60,584 nucleotides of DNA. It comes from Clostridia bacterium. Lineage in GTDB: Bacteria; Bacillota; Clostridia; Christensenellales; CAG-138. Under the pieces are notes generated by a model. The model had not been told where the DNA came from. It saw only the letters and a list, made by a program, of their open reading frames with translations, and did no database searches. The translations under genes were made by a program, and so were the position numbers. Numbering within the stretch: the first letter of the stretch is position 1; every line of letters starts with the position of its first letter. Shown here piece after piece: positions 25,527-32,734 of the stretch. The DNA is taken from positions 1 through 60,584 of the forward strand of contig JAFYJD010000026.1 of assembly GCA_017538255.1 (NCBI GenBank). Direction: 5' to 3'.

Positions 25527-26362
25527 TCCGTGTAGTAAAACACGCCCTCGCAGACCGTTTGGGCGGGACCGAACATATAGATCGAATCGTCCGCAAGCCA
25601 CTCGATCTCGAGTGTGCCGAGTTCAACGTGCACGTTCACTTTTCGTGTGGTATAGCCCGCGAGTATGCACGCCACGACCGAGGCGCATGCGCCCGTGCCG
25701 CAGCAGAGCGTACAGCCGCAGCCGCGCTCCCACGCGCGCATAATGATGTTTTCGTCGTCGATTACCTGAACGAAGTCCACGTTCGTGCGCTTGGGAAAGA
25801 TCGGGCTGCGTTCGATATCCTTGCCGTAGTATTCAACATCCGTCAGCGCCGCGTCGTCCACGAACGCGACCGTGTGCGGAACGCCGGTGTTGACGCTCGT
25901 CACGGTAAAGCGCCGTCCGTGCGAAAACAGGCTCTTTTGCTGGAACTCGCCCTCGGCGGAAACGGGGATATCCGCACAGTCGAGTTTGGGCGCGCCCATA
26001 TCCACGCCGATGCCGGTAACGACGCCGTTTTCGACCGTCGCGCGGGGGCGTTTGACGCCCGAAAGCGTTTCGACCGTGAACTCAGTCTTATCCATTATGC
26101 CCTTTTCGATGCAAAACTTGACAAAACAGCGTATGCCGTTGCCGCACATCTCCGCTTCGGTACCGTCGATATTGAGTATCAGCATCTTTATGTCGGCAAT
26201 ATCCGAATTGCGAACGATCAGCAGGCTGTCCGCGCCTACGCCCGTGTTGCGGTGCAGGATGCTGCGCGCAAAGGCGTTTACATCCTTAATTCGCTCGTCG
26301 CGGTCGTCGATCAGCACCATATCGTTGCCGAGACCGTGCATCTTTGAAAACTCAAACTTCAT
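25523..26362 (-). CDS. dapF: Diaminopimelate epimerase
   Basis: A 279-residue enzyme that converts LL- to meso-diaminopimelate for lysine and peptidoglycan. The two catalytic Cys are in EMCGNGIRCFVKF (about residue 73) and GCTLCCGTGACASV (about 220). MHGLGNDMVLIDD opens the protein. It begins 10 bases after exoA and overlaps dus by four bases, so it is in the middle of the operon. Its presence suggests meso-DAP in the cell wall. Confidence 0.96.
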   Translation of the reverse strand: MKFEFSKMHGLGNDMVLIDDRDERIKDVNAFARSILHRNTGVGADSLLIVRNSDIADIKMLILNIDGTEAEMCGNGIRCFVKFCIEKGIMDKTEFTVETLSGVKRPRATVENGVVTGIGVDMGAPKLDCADIPVSAEGEFQQKSLFSHGRRFTVTSVNTGVPHTVAFVDDAALTDVEYYGKDIERSPIFPKRTNVDFVQVIDDENIIMRAWERGCGCTLCCGTGACASVVACILAGYTTRKVNVHVELGTLEIEWLADDSIYMFGPAQTVCEGVFYYTE

Positions 26363-26372
26363 TTTTTGCTCC

Positions 26373-27128
26373 TTATTCTATGATAAGCCCAACGGGACAA
26401 TGGTCGCTGCCCAATATCTCATTATAGATGAGCGCATCCTTCACGCGGGGCATAAAACGCTTGCTTGCAACAAAATAATCTATGCGCCACCCCGTGTTGC
26501 GCTCACGCGAGCGGAACATATAACTCCACCAGGTGTAGGCGTCCGCTCTGTCGGGGTACAGGGTGCGGAAGGTATCCGAAAAGCCCGCTTCGAGAAGCCG
26601 CGTAAACTTTTCGCGCTCCTCGTTTGTAAACCCTGCGTTGCCCACGTTCGATTTGGCGTTTTTGAGGTCTATCTCGTTATGGGCGACGTTCATATCGCCG
26701 CAGACGACGACGGGCTTTTGCTTGTCGAGCGAAACGAGATATTCGCGGAACGCGTCCTCCCACCTGCAGCGGTATTCAAGGCGCGTAAGCTCCCTCTGCG
26801 CGTTCGGGGTATAGACCGTCACAAAGAAGAACTCCTCAAACTCAAGCGTTATTACGCGGCCCTCGCTCTCAAACTCCTCGGAAAGACCCATACCGTATCT
26901 TACGGAAACGGGCTCGGTTTTTGTGAATACGGCGGTGCCGGAATAGCCCTTCTTTTCGGCGTAGTGCCAATAGGCGCGATAGCCCTCCGGCGCAAAATCG
27001 ATCTGCCCCTGCTGGAGTTTTGTTTCCTGCAGGGCAAAGATATCCGCGTCCTCCGCCTTAAAAAATGCCTCAAAACCCTTGCCCATACAGGCGCGAAGCC
27101 CGTTCACGTTCCACGAAATAAACTTCAT
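26373..27128 (-). CDS. exoA: Exodeoxyribonuclease III (AP endonuclease)
   Basis: A 251-residue EEP-fold nuclease that cuts at abasic sites and degrades 3' ends in base-excision repair. SWNVNGLRA at the N-terminus, LQETKLQ with the metal Glu, GDMNVAHNEID with catalytic Asp and Asn, WWSYMFRSRERNTGWRIDYF and the C-terminal GSDHCPVGL with the catalytic His are all present. It is the first gene of a four-gene unit with its own promoter. Confidence 0.95.
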   Translation of the reverse strand: MKFISWNVNGLRACMGKGFEAFFKAEDADIFALQETKLQQGQIDFAPEGYRAYWHYAEKKGYSGTAVFTKTEPVSVRYGMGLSEEFESEGRVITLEFEEFFFVTVYTPNAQRELTRLEYRCRWEDAFREYLVSLDKQKPVVVCGDMNVAHNEIDLKNAKSNVGNAGFTNEEREKFTRLLEAGFSDTFRTLYPDRADAYTWWSYMFRSRERNTGWRIDYFVASKRFMPRVKDALIYNEILGSDHCPVGLIIE

Positions 27129-27187
27129 CTTTCCCCCGTTGCCTGCGGCGGATGCTGCGCCGCGTCGGCACTTGTAATTATTCTGAT

Positions 27188-27216
27188 ATTATACCGCAAA
27201 ACGGGAGCCGAATCAA
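27188..27216 (-). promoter_or_regulatory. Promoter of the exoA-dapF-dus operon
   Basis: On the minus strand TTGATT, 17 bases, TATAAT, about 60 bases before exoA. Confidence 0.75.
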
Positions 27217-27271
27217 GAGCGCAGGGCGGCGTGGGACGGGCGAGTATACCCCGCCTTTCGGCTTTTCGCCG

Positions 27272-27300
27272 TTGACAAGTTAACTTTTATCCAATATAAT
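27272..27300 (+). promoter_or_regulatory. Promoter of the small membrane-protein array
   Basis: TTGACA, 17 bases, TATAAT: a full consensus promoter 78 bases before the first array gene. No equally good promoter was found between the later copies, so much of the array may be read from here. Confidence 0.85.
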
Positions 27301-27377
27301 AAACCCACGGATAACAATCTGAAATAACAGGCGAAATTTGGAGTGGAAATGACCAGCCTAAAGAGGAGGATTGAAGT

Positions 27378-27686
27378 ATGAAAAAAACTTTAGCTATCAT
27401 TGCCGCTGCGGTAATGCTTCTTACTGTCTTTGCTTGGGTTCTCTATATTATCGATACAAGTGCAAGCAATCAAGTGCTGGGGACGACGAAGTATGACGGT
27501 CTGGCATTGGCTTATGGACTTATTGTCCTTGGATTTATTCTGATTGCCGAAATCGCGTTTTTTTATGGCATCGCGCTTATTTTATCAAAGAACAGAACAC
27601 CGTTGAAACTGGTTTTAGGTGCAGTCATCGTTATAATCAGCTTAATATTCCTGATTAGCTTGATCAAATCCTTTTTCAGAATCTAA
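27378..27686 (+). CDS. Small three-helix membrane protein, array copy 1
   Basis: 102 residues, function not recognised. Predicted helices are at about residues 4-24, 44-68 and 78-98. The N-terminal MKK and the conserved basic loop SKNRTPLK between helices 2 and 3 suggest both are cytoplasmic, leaving the loop between helices 1 and 2 (about residues 25-43, with DTSASNQVLG) outside. AGAGGAGG precedes the start. It is the best-formed member of five tandem paralogues and the nearest to the promoter. Codon use is visibly more AT-rich than in neighbouring genes. Confidence 0.8.
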   Translation: MKKTLAIIAAAVMLLTVFAWVLYIIDTSASNQVLGTTKYDGLALAYGLIVLGFILIAEIAFFYGIALILSKNRTPLKLVLGAVIVIISLIFLISLIKSFFRI

Positions 27687-27727
27687 CTCAAACCTGTTGG
27701 ATGAGCATGATGTTACTCCGATTATCA

Positions 27728-27762
27728 TTGGTTTCCGGATGACTACCGAGTCCGGAAACCAA
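27728..27762 (+). terminator. Hairpin after array copy 1
   Basis: A perfect 11-bp inverted repeat (27728-27738 with 27752-27762, loop 13) is followed by AGCTTTTAGG. The T tract is weak, so it may be a partial terminator, an attenuator or an mRNA-stabilising hairpin. Confidence 0.5.
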
Positions 27763-27815
27763 AGCTTTTAGGCATATAGAGAGCTATATATTGGATAAAT
27801 AACGGGGATTGAAGC

Positions 27816-27890
27816 ATGAAGAAGGTCTTGTCTATCGTTGCCGTTGCAGCCATACTCTTTCCTGCATTCGTTAAAAGATGGACTTGCTGA
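27816..27890 (+). pseudogene. Truncated array copy 2
   Basis: A 24-codon frame beginning MKKVLSIVAVAAILF matches the first helix of the other copies, then leaves the family sequence (PAFVKRW) and stops. The usual preceding spacer is retained (GGATAAATAA, then a purine-rich site). It is best read as a deleted paralogue, possibly still translated as a short peptide. Confidence 0.7.
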
Positions 27891-27968
27891 ATGGCGAAGC
27901 TATCCTTAATTGTAATATGCGGCGAACTTCTGATGTTAAAACCCAAATTATAGGAGAGGATTGGATTT

Positions 27969-28382
27969 ATGAAGAAAACGCTCTGGTGTATTGCTGTCGT
28001 AGTGATACTGCTTACAGTTGTGCTTGGCGCAATCAAAATACAAGGAGAGATAGCGGTTGTGCGTGATGAAGATGCGATTCTCACGGATGTAGGCGTGTTC
28101 ATTTTTTCCGTTTTGCACATATTGATAATCGTCTCCGAAATCGGCTTCTTTTCGGGCATCGCGCTTATTTTATCAAAGAACAGAACACCGTTGAAACTGG
28201 TTTTCGGCGCAGTCATCGTTATAGTCACCGCAGTATTATTGATTGTTTGGATAAAGTCCTTTTTGGGGGGTCGATATCTAACCGGTGATGCGAGTGCGTC
28301 CGCTGCCGATCGTCTTACGTCCTTGCACCGATTCTCTTTTGCAAGAAAGTGTATGTTAAGATTTGACGATTACTTATATTAA
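27969..28382 (+). CDS. Small membrane protein, array copy 3
   Basis: 137 residues. The three-helix plan and the conserved basic loop SKNRTPLK (about residue 67) are kept. The first loop (about 25-45) is charged and unlike that of any other copy (GEIAVVRDEDAILTDVG). The C-terminal tail of about 40 residues after the last helix, rich in Ala, Ser, Arg and Leu, is also unique. AGGAGAGG precedes the start. Function not recognised. Confidence 0.75.
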   Translation: MKKTLWCIAVVVILLTVVLGAIKIQGEIAVVRDEDAILTDVGVFIFSVLHILIIVSEIGFFSGIALILSKNRTPLKLVFGAVIVIVTAVLLIVWIKSFLGGRYLTGDASASAADRLTSLHRFSFARKCMLRFDDYLY

Positions 28383-28395
28383 ACGGAGGAAATAA

Positions 28396-28782
28396 ATGAA
28401 AAAAGTTTTGTTATTTATTGCCGTTGCAGCCATACTGTTGACCATTGTATCAGGAGCTTTTCATATAAATCGGGAAGCTATGCATAATGAAGCAATGACA
28501 GAAGTTCCAAATGACGTCAAAAGATTTTCCGGTATTCATGAAGTCGGCTTGATAATCGTTCTAATAGCTATCGTTGCTTGCGAAATCGGACTTTTTTCGG
28601 GCATCGCGCTTATTTTATCAAAGAACAGAACTCCGTTGAAACTGGTTTTCGGCATAGTCATCGTTATAATCAGCTTGTTTTTTTGGGTTGGCTTTATCAG
28701 ATCGTTTTTCGGTTTCTATACCAGATCCCATGAGGAACCCATGGTTGACATGATGTTGCTTGAAAGATTACCCGGATTATAA
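28396..28782 (+). CDS. Small membrane protein, array copy 4
   Basis: 128 residues with three predicted helices and the SKNRTPLK loop. The first loop is the longest of the set, about 27 residues with NREAMHNEAMTEVPNDVKR, and the tail after helix 3 is acidic (RSHEEPMVDMM). It starts 14 bases after copy 3 with ACGGAGG in front, so the two are probably translated from one mRNA. Function not recognised. Confidence 0.75.
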   Translation: MKKVLLFIAVAAILLTIVSGAFHINREAMHNEAMTEVPNDVKRFSGIHEVGLIIVLIAIVACEIGLFSGIALILSKNRTPLKLVFGIVIVIISLFFWVGFIRSFFGFYTRSHEEPMVDMMLLERLPGL

Positions 28783-28862
28783 TTACGACTTGGCACCGAG
28801 TCCGTAACCCCAAGCTTTTCGGCATAATGATAACTTCTTGGATAAATAAGGAGGTATGACGC

Positions 28863-29177
28863 ATGAAAAAAACTTTAACCATAATTGCTGTTGCGGTAAT
28901 GCTTCTTACCGTCTTTGCTTTCGTTCTCTTTACTATCGATATATGCGGATGCAATCCGGAGGCGTGGTCTAAGGGGACCGGTATTGCACTATATATTGGA
29001 ATGATATACCTTGGATTTATGCTGATAACCGAAAGTACATTGTTCGGCGGTATCGCACTGCTTCTGTCAAAGAAAAGAACACTGTTGAAGATTATTCTCG
29101 GTATAGTCATCGTTATAATCAGCTTATATTACTTGATCGGTGTGGGCATATACTTTTTCGGATCATGGCTGAAATGA
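28863..29177 (+). CDS. Small membrane protein, array copy 5
   Basis: 104 residues. Helix 1 is nearly identical to that of copies 1 and 6. The loop contains CGCNPEAWSKG with two Cys, and the cytoplasmic loop reads SKKRTLLK, a variant of the shared motif. AAGGAGG lies before the start within a spacer of more than 50 bases that is identical to the one before copy 6. Function not recognised. Confidence 0.75.
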   Translation: MKKTLTIIAVAVMLLTVFAFVLFTIDICGCNPEAWSKGTGIALYIGMIYLGFMLITESTLFGGIALLLSKKRTLLKIILGIVIVIISLYYLIGVGIYFFGSWLK

Positions 29178-29286
29178 TGGTATCCGAACGATTACCGGGA
29201 TTATCACGATGATTTTGCACCTAATCCGGAATCCCAGACTTTTCGGCATAATGATAACTTCTTGGATAAATAAGGAGGTATGACGC

Positions 29287-29640
29287 ATGAAAAAAGCTTT
29301 AACCATAATTGCTGTTGCGGTAATGCTTATTACTGTCTTTGCTTTCGTTCTCTTTGCTATCGATACCTGCGGAAGCGATCCGGAGGCGGGGTCTAAGGGG
29401 GACGGTCTTGTACTATATGTGGTAATCTGTCTCCTTGGATTTATTCTGATTTCCGAAAACGCATTTTTTTCGGGTGTCGGGATGATTCTGTTAAAGAACA
29501 GAACACCGTTGAAGATTATTCTCGGTATAGTCATCATTATAATCAGCGCAGTATGCTTGATTTGCATGTACGATTTATTTTTTGAAAGATGCCTCTCAAA
29601 CCTGTGGTTTCACATAACCGGACGATTGCACGGATCATAA
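29287..29640 (+). CDS. Small membrane protein, array copy 6
   Basis: 117 residues, closest to copy 5 (same first helix and similar Cys-containing loop, TCGSDPEAGSKG), with the cytoplasmic loop LKNRTPLK. The C-terminal tail after helix 3 is basic and aromatic (NLWFHITGRLHGS). It closes the array; a terminator follows. Copies 5 and 6 look like the most recent duplication. Function not recognised. Confidence 0.75.
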   Translation: MKKALTIIAVAVMLITVFAFVLFAIDTCGSDPEAGSKGDGLVLYVVICLLGFILISENAFFSGVGMILLKNRTPLKIILGIVIIIISAVCLICMYDLFFERCLSNLWFHITGRLHGS

Positions 29641-29713
29641 TTACGTCCTTGCTCCGAGTTCGGCAACAAAGGATTGTCGGCATATAGAGAACTGCATATT
29701 GGATAAAAAGAAT

Positions 29714-29750
29714 CCCGAGAAAAGCGCGACCGCCTATCTCGGGCTCTTTT
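29714..29750 (+). terminator. Terminator at the end of the array
   Basis: CCCGAGA (29714-29720) pairs with TCTCGGG (29737-29743), followed by CTCTTTTATC. Confidence 0.7.
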
Positions 29751-29816
29751 ATCTTGCTGTATCCGACGACGAACTAATAACTGTTTGGCAAAAGCCCTGC
29801 GCTTTGCCGGCAGGAA

Positions 29817-30887
29817 TCATTCCTTTGGCTCGGGAATGCCAGTCAGTATGCGGAAGAGTTTGACGCGCTTTACGACGAGTTCGATAATTACAAGCGATAC
29901 GCCGAATAAAACGAAGAAGTTTGCGGCGATTATGACCGCGGGTATCTTGATATGGAGTTTGGATACGACCAGCCATCGCGTGACGGTCAAAAGATAGCCG
30001 TTGAACAGGAAGATCTGCAGCGAATATTTGCCCGCTTCTTCAAAGAGTTTTGAGAAGAAAAAGCGGCGGATGAGTATCGCGAACGAGGTGACGCAGAGTA
30101 TGCCCATAAACGCCACAAAGATCCCGTAGACGCCGCGCAGAACGGGCTGCCACGAGGAGGCGTACGGCAGACCGAAGATCATATTCGGGAAAGCGATCAC
30201 AAACCACACCGCGAGGCTGACGAGCCATACGGGCAGGGTGCCGACTGCTTTGAGGCTCTTTTTGAAGACCTCGGGGTACTCGCGGGAGCGGAGTTTAAGA
30301 TAGTAGCCCGCCGCGAAGAAGAACAGATATTCCCTGATGCTGTCCAGGCTGAAGGTGTTGGGGACGGTAAAGGCGATATTGAGCGCGTCCATGCGGACTT
30401 TGAGCGGGAATTTGACGAAGATATTGAGCGCGGCAAGCGCGATAAGCGCTATCGCGCCGACGAGTTTGTTGTCAAACAGTTTGCGTATGAACGGGAAGAT
30501 GATAAAGATCATTAAAAGCGCGTGCAAAAACCAGAGGTATTTGCCCGTCAGCACCCCGGGAAGCGATTGTAAAAAGCCGCCGCCGCGGTTTACGAGATCG
30601 CCGCCTATGCTGCCCAAAAACACGTGAAGAACGCCGAACACGAGCAGCGGTATTACGATGCGTTTGAACTTTTTGAGCGCATAGTCCTTTAGATCGCGGT
30701 AGCCGAAGCAGAAGCCCGAGATCATAAAGAACAGCGGCATATGCGTGGTGCTTACAAACGAGTGGAGGCTGCCGCACCAACGGATGAGGTTGAGGTCGAT
30801 CGGGTAAACGATGATCGAATGCCCGAGCATTACCATCGCTATCGCGAGGCCCTTTAGTATGTCTATTTCTCTATAATGCTTTTTCAT
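29817..30887 (-). CDS. Acyltransferase-3 family membrane protein
   Basis: A 356-residue integral membrane protein with about ten helices. The family signature is at the N-terminus: REIDILKGLAIAMVMLGHS with the catalytic His, then THMPLFFMISGFCFGY. Members transfer acetyl or succinyl groups across the membrane to exopolysaccharide, peptidoglycan or lipids. It lies 16 bases after phosphoglucomutase and downstream of the BY-kinase gene, so an exopolysaccharide is a reasonable guess for its substrate. Confidence 0.9.
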   Translation of the reverse strand: MKKHYREIDILKGLAIAMVMLGHSIIVYPIDLNLIRWCGSLHSFVSTTHMPLFFMISGFCFGYRDLKDYALKKFKRIVIPLLVFGVLHVFLGSIGGDLVNRGGGFLQSLPGVLTGKYLWFLHALLMIFIIFPFIRKLFDNKLVGAIALIALAALNIFVKFPLKVRMDALNIAFTVPNTFSLDSIREYLFFFAAGYYLKLRSREYPEVFKKSLKAVGTLPVWLVSLAVWFVIAFPNMIFGLPYASSWQPVLRGVYGIFVAFMGILCVTSFAILIRRFFFSKLFEEAGKYSLQIFLFNGYLLTVTRWLVVSKLHIKIPAVIIAANFFVLFGVSLVIIELVVKRVKLFRILTGIPEPKE

Positions 30888-30903
30888 ATGTAAAATCCCC
30901 CTG

Positions 30904-32652
30904 TTATACGCCCAAAAGTTCGGAGATCAGTTTGTCGGCGTTTGTTTCAAGGCGGCACAGCCTCGCCTCGGCGTCGGCGGCGCTGTTCGCGGACGCGCCG
31001 ATATAGAGTTTGAGTTTGGGCTCGGTGCCGCTCGGGCGCACGACTATCCACGCGTCAGCGGGCAATATGTAGCGCAGCACGTTCGATTCGGGCAGTTCTA
31101 TAGAGGATACCCTGCCGCTTTGCGTATCAACGCGCTCCAGCGTCGTAAAGTCCTCGCGCCGGAGCACCGTTTCGCCCGCGCCGAAATCGCTCGGAGGCGA
31201 AACGCGGAGGCTTCGCATACAAGCCTCGATGCGCTCAATACCTTCCTTGCCCGTGAGCGTGTAGGACTTGGTCTTTTCGATAAAACAGCCGTATTCTTCG
31301 TAGATGGAATCGAGCACGTCGAGCAGCGTTTTGCCTCTTGAGGCGTATACCGTCGCCGCCTCGCAAACGAGCAGCGAAGCGAGGATCGCGTCCTTGTCGC
31401 GGGCAAAGCCGCCGGCAAGGAAACCGTAGCTCTCTTCAAAGCCGAAGAGGAACTTGCCCCTGCCGCTCTTTTCGGCAAGGTCGATCTCGTTCGCGATGAA
31501 GCGGAAGCCCGTGAGCACATTGCGCATCTCAACGCCGAAGCCGCGGCAGATCGCGTCCGCAAGCGAGGTACTGACAAGCGATTTGACGACGAAGCCGTCA
31601 TCCGGCAGTTTGTTTTGAACTTTTAGTTCGGAAAGTATGTAATAGATGAGCAGACTGCCGATCTGGTTGCCGGTCAAAAGGCGGTATTCGCCGCTTTTTT
31701 CACGCACGGCAACGCCGAGGCGGTCGGCGTCGGGATCGGTGGCGAGAATAAGCGGCGCGTCAACCTGCTTTGCAAGGTCGATGGCGAGTTTAAACGCGTT
31801 CGGGTCCTCGGGATTCGGCGCTTTTACAGTCGGAAAATCGCCGTCCGGCCACGCCTGACGCGGCACGACGCAGACCTTTTTGACGCCCGCGATATCGAGT
31901 ATCGCCGTTACGGGCACGAGCCCGCTTCCGTGCAGGGGCGTGTAGACGATATTGGTTTCGTTCTTTTCGTTCTCTGCCTTAACGATATCGGGATTGAGCA
32001 TCAGCGAGAGCGTTTTTTCGTAGTAAACAAGGTCGACCTCGGTGCCGATGGGGATGATGAGACCTTGCTTTTTGGCAAGTTCGTAGTCGATCAGCTCCGT
32101 GTCGAAATAGTCGAACGCGCGGATACTTTCGAGGATCTCGCTTGCCTGCTCGGGACCGACCTGACCGCCGTGGGACCAGTAGACCTTATAGCCGTTGTAC
32201 TCCGGCGGGTTATGGCTCGCCGTGATGACGATGCCCGCGATGCAGCCGAGTTCGCGCACGGTGAACGAGAGTTGGGGCACGCTGTGGAGCGTTGAGTAAA
32301 GGAATACGCGAATACCGTAGGCGGCAAGCGTGCGCGCGGCGAGTTTGGCAAACTCGTCCGAACGGCGGCGGGAATCATACGCTATCGCAACGCCCGCGTC
32401 CTTCGCGCCGTCGAGTTTCAAAAGATACGCGGCAAGGCCCGCGCTCGCGCGGCGCACGACGTATTCGTTCATACGGTTGGTGCCGAGGCCGAGTATGCCG
32501 CGAAGTCCCGCCGTACCGAACTCGAGTTCGGTATAGAAGCGCTCCGTCTGTTCCTTTTCGTTATTCGAGATGGCGGCGAGTTCGCGTTTTTCGTCCTCGC
32601 GGAGCGAGGGCTCCGTCAGCCATCTTTGGTATTCTTCAAAGCATTTGTCCAT
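30904..32652 (-). CDS. pgcA: Phosphoglucomutase/phosphomannomutase
   Basis: About 582 residues, the alpha-D-phosphohexomutase family. It interconverts glucose-1-phosphate and glucose-6-phosphate, linking glycogen to glycolysis and sugar-nucleotide synthesis. The active-site Ser is in TASHNPPEYNGYK (about residue 142), the metal loop is DPDADRLG (about 295) and the phosphate-binding loop is RPSGTEPKLKLY near the C-terminus. GGGGAA precedes the start at 32652; another ATG lies nine codons upstream. It is between the acyltransferase and the BY-kinase on the same strand. Confidence 0.95.
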   Translation of the reverse strand: MDKCFEEYQRWLTEPSLREDEKRELAAISNNEKEQTERFYTELEFGTAGLRGILGLGTNRMNEYVVRRASAGLAAYLLKLDGAKDAGVAIAYDSRRRSDEFAKLAARTLAAYGIRVFLYSTLHSVPQLSFTVRELGCIAGIVITASHNPPEYNGYKVYWSHGGQVGPEQASEILESIRAFDYFDTELIDYELAKKQGLIIPIGTEVDLVYYEKTLSLMLNPDIVKAENEKNETNIVYTPLHGSGLVPVTAILDIAGVKKVCVVPRQAWPDGDFPTVKAPNPEDPNAFKLAIDLAKQVDAPLILATDPDADRLGVAVREKSGEYRLLTGNQIGSLLIYYILSELKVQNKLPDDGFVVKSLVSTSLADAICRGFGVEMRNVLTGFRFIANEIDLAEKSGRGKFLFGFEESYGFLAGGFARDKDAILASLLVCEAATVYASRGKTLLDVLDSIYEEYGCFIEKTKSYTLTGKEGIERIEACMRSLRVSPPSDFGAGETVLRREDFTTLERVDTQSGRVSSIELPESNVLRYILPADAWIVVRPSGTEPKLKLYIGASANSAADAEARLCRLETNADKLISELLGV

Positions 32653-32670
32653 AAAACCATTCCCCTGTCG

Positions 32671-32728
32671 AACGGGCATATCCCTTTGGGGAGCGTTATA
32701 TGCTCAACTTTTCAGGAATATGCCCGTT
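32671..32728. repeat. Perfect 11-bp inverted repeat between BY-kinase and pgcA
   Basis: AACGGGCATAT at 32671-32681 is complementary to ATATGCCCGTT at 32718-32728, with a 36-base loop; extending the arms gives 13 matches in 14. There is no U tract in the direction of transcription, so it may be an mRNA hairpin or a regulator site instead of a terminator. Confidence 0.6.
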
Positions 32729-32734
32729 TGTTAA

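Larger units (their letters stand above)
27378..29690 (+). repeat. Tandem paralogue array with repeated spacers
   Basis: Five intact copies and one truncated copy of one gene. A 50-bp block spanning helix 2 and the basic loop is identical or one base different in copies 1, 3 and 4 (27567-27616, 28155-28204, 28600-28649). The spacers before copies 5 and 6 (ends at 28863 and 29287) share more than 50 identical bases, including AAGGAGG. Spacers after copies 1, 4, 5 and 6 all retain a GGCATA-TTGGATAAA pattern. Confidence 0.85.
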
